This document shows, piece by piece, positions 4,243 to 6,445 of a stretch of DNA of 6,445 nucleotides. Under the pieces are notes generated by a model. The model saw only the letters and a program-made list of their open reading frames with translations, was not told where the DNA came from and made no database searches. Numbering within the stretch: the stretch's first letter is position 1; each line of letters begins with the position of its first letter. This DNA comes from JBFMHD01 sp040752395 [NCBI: Candidatus Hydrogenedentota bacterium] (GTDB lineage: Bacteria; JBFMHD01): contig JBFMHD010000159.1 of NCBI GenBank assembly GCA_040752395.1, forward strand, positions 1 through 6,445. The letters run 5' to 3'. The position numbers were made by a program, and so were the translations under genes.

Positions 4243-5480
4243 TTATCTAATCTCTCTTTAATAATTTTTTCATAGCCTCTATTCGTAGGTCTATAGAATA
4301 TTTTTTCGTTTTGCATATAATTCTGTTTCACAAAACCTTCACTAAATGAATGGGGGTATAAATAATCTTCTCCTCGTTTATTAAAAAAATCACCTGTTCT
4401 TAGATGTTGTGGTACAGCTTGCTCATCTTTTTTTATTTCTTTGAGTGCTTCTTCAATTGCGAGATAGCTTGCGTTACTTTTCGGAGCTGTTGCAAGATAA
4501 GTAACAGCCTGCGCAAGATTTATTCTAGCCTCAGGTAACCCTACAATATCAAAAGCGAGCGATGCATTGCAGGCCACGTTAAGTGCCTGTGGGTCAGCAT
4601 TGCCTATATCTTCTGAGGCAAAGATTATCATTCTTCGCGTTATAAATCTCGGGTCTTCACCTGATTCTAACATACGCGCAAGCCAGTAAAGCGCAGCATC
4701 AGGATTAGAGCCGCGTAAACTTTTTATGAATGCTGAGACTATATCATAATGATAATCGCCGTCTCTATCGTATCGCACCATTCTATATGGCACAACATTT
4801 TTTAGCTCGGCTAATGTCCTTGTATCGCATAATATCGCTATCTCAAGAATATTTAAAGCAACCCGGGCATCACCACCTGAAAACTCTATGATAAACTCTA
4901 TACACTCGTCTTTTGTAGCAAAAAAATTCTCTTTATCTAATTTCATAAGTGCTCGTTTAATTATCTTTTTTATCTCTTCTTTAGTTAAAACCTCTAACCT
5001 GAAAACAAGACATCTTGAGATTAAAGGCGGAATTATATAAAAAGCAGGGTTTAATGTTGTAACCCCTATGATCGTATAAATATTATTCTCAACATCGTCA
5101 AGTAACGCATCCTGCTGTGCTTTATTAAACCTGTGTATCTCGTCGATAAACAGAATGGTTCTTTTTTTATATAAATTCAGTCTATTCTTTGATTCTTCCC
5201 TTATTCTTCTTATATCCTCCACCCTTGAGGTAACAGCATTTAATAACTCAACCTCTGCATTCTGAGATTTTGCAATAATATATCCGAGTGTGGTTTTCCC
5301 AGAACCGGGTGGCCCATACATAATTATAGACACAGGTAATCCCTTCTCTATAACTCTTCTTAATGGTTTGTCTTTAGCGAGAATATGTTCCTGACCAATA
5401 AATTCTTCGATATTTTCAGGTCTAAGTCTCACACTTAAACTTTTATTAGATTCTTTATTAGTTTCTTCAAACATATCCAT
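4215..5480 (-). CDS. rarA: RarA/MgsA-type AAA+ ATPase (replication-associated recombination protein A)
   Basis: Complete 421-residue AAA+ ATPase of the RarA/Mgs1/WRNIP1 family, related to clamp-loader subunits and RuvB. Family members act at stalled or gapped replication forks as tetramers, interacting with SSB and DNA ends. Visible in order: the RarA N-terminal SVRLRPENIEEFIGQEHIL (16-34), Walker A GPPGSGKTT (56-64), Walker B ILFIDEIHRFNKAQQD (109-124), sensor 1 region IIGVTTLNPAF (137-147, where most relatives have TTEN), arginine finger SR at 155-156, sensor 2 GGDARVALN (202-210), and the C-terminal tetramerisation and clamp-loader-like part with DAALYWLARMLESGEDPRFI (261-280) and ASEDIGNADP (288-297). 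The ATG at 5480 is 8 nt from AGGG and 16 nt from a stronger AAGGAG; ATG at 5474 is an alternative. The 3' end overlaps murI. A 6S-like RNA ends about 40 nt upstream. Confidence 0.97.
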   Translation of the reverse strand: MDMFEETNKESNKSLSVRLRPENIEEFIGQEHILAKDKPLRRVIEKGLPVSIIMYGPPGSGKTTLGYIIAKSQNAEVELLNAVTSRVEDIRRIREESKNRLNLYKKRTILFIDEIHRFNKAQQDALLDDVENNIYTIIGVTTLNPAFYIIPPLISRCLVFRLEVLTKEEIKKIIKRALMKLDKENFFATKDECIEFIIEFSGGDARVALNILEIAILCDTRTLAELKNVVPYRMVRYDRDGDYHYDIVSAFIKSLRGSNPDAALYWLARMLESGEDPRFITRRMIIFASEDIGNADPQALNVACNASLAFDIVGLPEARINLAQAVTYLATAPKSNASYLAIEEALKEIKKDEQAVPQHLRTGDFFNKRGEDYLYPHSFSEGFVKQNYMQNEKIFYRPTNRGYEKIIKERLDKWREKKKDQ

Positions 5481-5521
5481 TTTATCAGCCCTACCACTCC
5501 TTTTAATCTTTATAGCCCCGT

Positions 5522-5706
5522 CCTGCTGTGTGTAGCGACTCTGTTTGACCCCGAAACCATCAGGTGGGTGCCGAAAGCCGAGGCTTAGTTCTCCAGCACT
5601 TTATTATAATAAAATAAAGTGAGGGGCGTCACCGCTTGTCGGCGACACGGCTCCCTTTAATAATAGTGTTGGATCGAACATCGCCGCACATCACATACAG
5701 GACAGG
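5522..5706 (-). ncRNA. ssrS: Probable 6S RNA
   Basis: This roughly 185-nt segment lies between the SH3 gene and rarA. Its ends pair: CCTG (5522-5525) with CAGG (5703-5706), CTGTGTGT (5526-5533) with ACATACAG (5693-5700), GCGA (5535-5538) with TCGC (5681-5684), and TGTTTGA (5542-5548) with TCGAACA (5674-5680). A large open bubble follows. Its 3' side (5549-5572) can form a small hairpin, CCUGA/UCGGG, as in known 6S RNAs. An apical arm closes with GGGAGCCG (5648-5655) on CGGCUUUC (5573-5580) and carries hairpins at 5628-5646 and 5597-5621. 6S RNA mimics an open promoter and sequesters sigma-70 RNA polymerase. Size, bubble, and position beside rarA (also seen, as I recall, near Bacillus bsrA) support the call. 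Strand is mostly set by G-U pairs in the upper arm and the CACCTGA...TCGGGGTCAAAC 3' region. Two closing-stem wobbles would favour plus. Confidence 0.7.
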
Positions 5707-5712
5707 AATAAC

Positions 5713-5742
5713 TCTATATTTTTAAAATTATATTACCAGCAA
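5713..5742 (-). promoter_or_regulatory. Predicted promoter of the 6S-like RNA, inside the end of the SH3 gene
   Basis: On minus, TTGCTG (5737-5742) and TATAGA (5713-5718) are separated by 18 bases. The -10 ends six bases before 5706, the expected 5' end of the RNA. Both boxes are only partial consensus matches. The -10 overlaps the SH3 gene's stop codon (5714-5716). With no terminator seen between this promoter and rarA, it may also drive rarA and murI. Confidence 0.35.
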
Positions 5743-6445
5743 AGTCATAAATTATTATACTTTTAATATAAATCTTTCCTTCTTTATTAATGCTATCCAT
5801 TACTAAATTTAATCTATTAATTATTTTTTCTTTGATAGGCAGCTTTAATTTTTCCCATAAAGAAGTAAAAAGTGACAATTCTAAACTATTACCGTAATAA
5901 TCTAAACAAGAAAAGATTTCACCTCTGCCGGTATTTACTTTATTCAACTCATCTCTAATCTTTGAAATCTCGGCTGTCAAATAAGGATTATCCAAAACAT
6001 CAAAATGTAAACCTATCCAGCTGATATCATCCTCTTTTACAAAACCATTCACATCGTTATACAAAACCTGAATCCACTCATTATTCCCCTTAATATTTTT
6101 AATAAGCGAATTTTTATTCAGTCGGGCTAAAACCCTTGAAGAAGTATTAGCTTCACTATAGAGTAGAACCCCATCATTTTTTACCCTGTAATAATTATAA
6201 TCTCTCATTCCTGCTCTCAACTTCAGAAGTTCTTCTTTTTTATCTTTTACAACATTGTTAATACTCACTTGATTGTTCCTGTTAGATATAAAATAGACAA
6301 AATACCCTAAAAAAACTATTAAGATTAAAATAGCGCTCTGTATCAGCGGTATACGTATCTTTTCATAGAAACTCTCTTCAGCAACGTGTAACTCACCCTT
6401 TATATAACCATGATATTCTGTATCTTTTTTTTCTTTCTTACGTAA
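5714..6445 (-). CDS. Membrane-anchored SH3-domain protein, 5' end off window
   Basis: The minus frame ending at TAG 5714-5716 is open to the window edge: 243 residues, N-terminus missing. A highly charged stretch comes first (fragment residues 1-31), then one hydrophobic segment (about 33-53, IPLIQSAILILIVFLGYFVYF). After a short linker, residues about 84-143 look like a bacterial SH3 domain: YYRVKNDGVLLYSEANTSSR, then ARLNKNSLIKN, then WIQVLYNDVNGFVKEDDISW. The remaining 100 residues are unrecognised, with no enzyme motif. Bacterial SH3 domains often bind peptidoglycan or peptides, so an envelope role with the SH3 part outside the membrane is inferred. A GTG at 6268 with AGGA upstream could start a 184-residue form, but it would discard the membrane segment and linker. 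No ATG occurs upstream within the window. The stop codon lies only 8 nt before the 6S-like RNA. Confidence 0.75.
   Translation of the reverse strand, partial: LRKKEKKDTEYHGYIKGELHVAEESFYEKIRIPLIQSAILILIVFLGYFVYFISNRNNQVSINNVVKDKKEELLKLRAGMRDYNYYRVKNDGVLLYSEANTSSRVLARLNKNSLIKNIKGNNEWIQVLYNDVNGFVKEDDISWIGLHFDVLDNPYLTAEISKIRDELNKVNTGRGEIFSCLDYYGNSLELSLFTSLWEKLKLPIKEKIINRLNLVMDSINKEGKIYIKSIIIYDFAGNIILKI

Noticed and set aside
5522-5706. RNase P RNA or SRP RNA as alternatives for the structured segment
   Set aside because: The conserved RNase P GAGGAAAGTCC-type core and the SRP GGTCCGGAAGGAAGCAGCC-type loop are absent.
5522-5706. The same segment read as a plus-strand RNA
   Set aside because: Two closing-stem wobbles favour plus, but the upper-arm stems and the bubble hairpin pair fully only on minus, and the flanking genes are minus; not excluded.

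Overview
This is an AT-rich bacterial chromosome segment, apparently about one-third G+C. Two peptidoglycan precursor enzymes (DapF, MurI), a RarA-type AAA+ ATPase and a probable 6S RNA indicate a peptidoglycan-making bacterium. The pyruvoyl-dependent arginine decarboxylase is a type known from archaea and scattered bacteria (e.g. Chlamydia, uncultivated lineages). The sequence alone does not fix the phylum. An uncultivated candidate lineage is possible but is inference.

Layout from the left. Two diverged M50 (site-2 protease) genes lie in tandem on the minus strand (1-469, running off the edge, and 611-1282). Before them on the same strand is the arginine decarboxylase gene (1369-1941). Divergent from it, on plus, is dapF (2045-2860), ending in a strong bidirectional terminator (2877-2912). 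Next, on minus, is a 72-codon gene for an unusual acidic Pro/Ala/Gly-rich protein (3034-3252). It has a consensus sigma-70-type promoter, an A/T-rich upstream tract, a strong Shine-Dalgarno and a structured 3' region. Further right, rarA (4215-5480) and murI (3439-4242) overlap by 28 bp on minus. Just upstream of rarA, a 185-nt segment (5522-5706) folds like 6S RNA. Its predicted promoter lies in the end of the last gene, a partial membrane-anchored SH3-domain protein (5714-6445).

Functional links. DapF makes meso-diaminopimelate and MurI makes D-glutamate, both for the peptidoglycan stem peptide, and both use a cofactor-independent two-cysteine mechanism. The SH3-domain protein may act at the envelope. 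6S RNA would tune sigma-70 RNA polymerase, and its transcript probably reads into rarA and murI because no terminator separates them. The decarboxylase converts arginine to agmatine for polyamine synthesis.

No intergenic stretch exceeds 300 bases. Several hold structured or repeated sequence: a 13-base motif shared by two intergenic regions, a possible pseudoknot between the decarboxylase and M50 genes, and an inverted repeat between the two M50 genes. No transposase, CRISPR array, tRNA or rRNA is visible.
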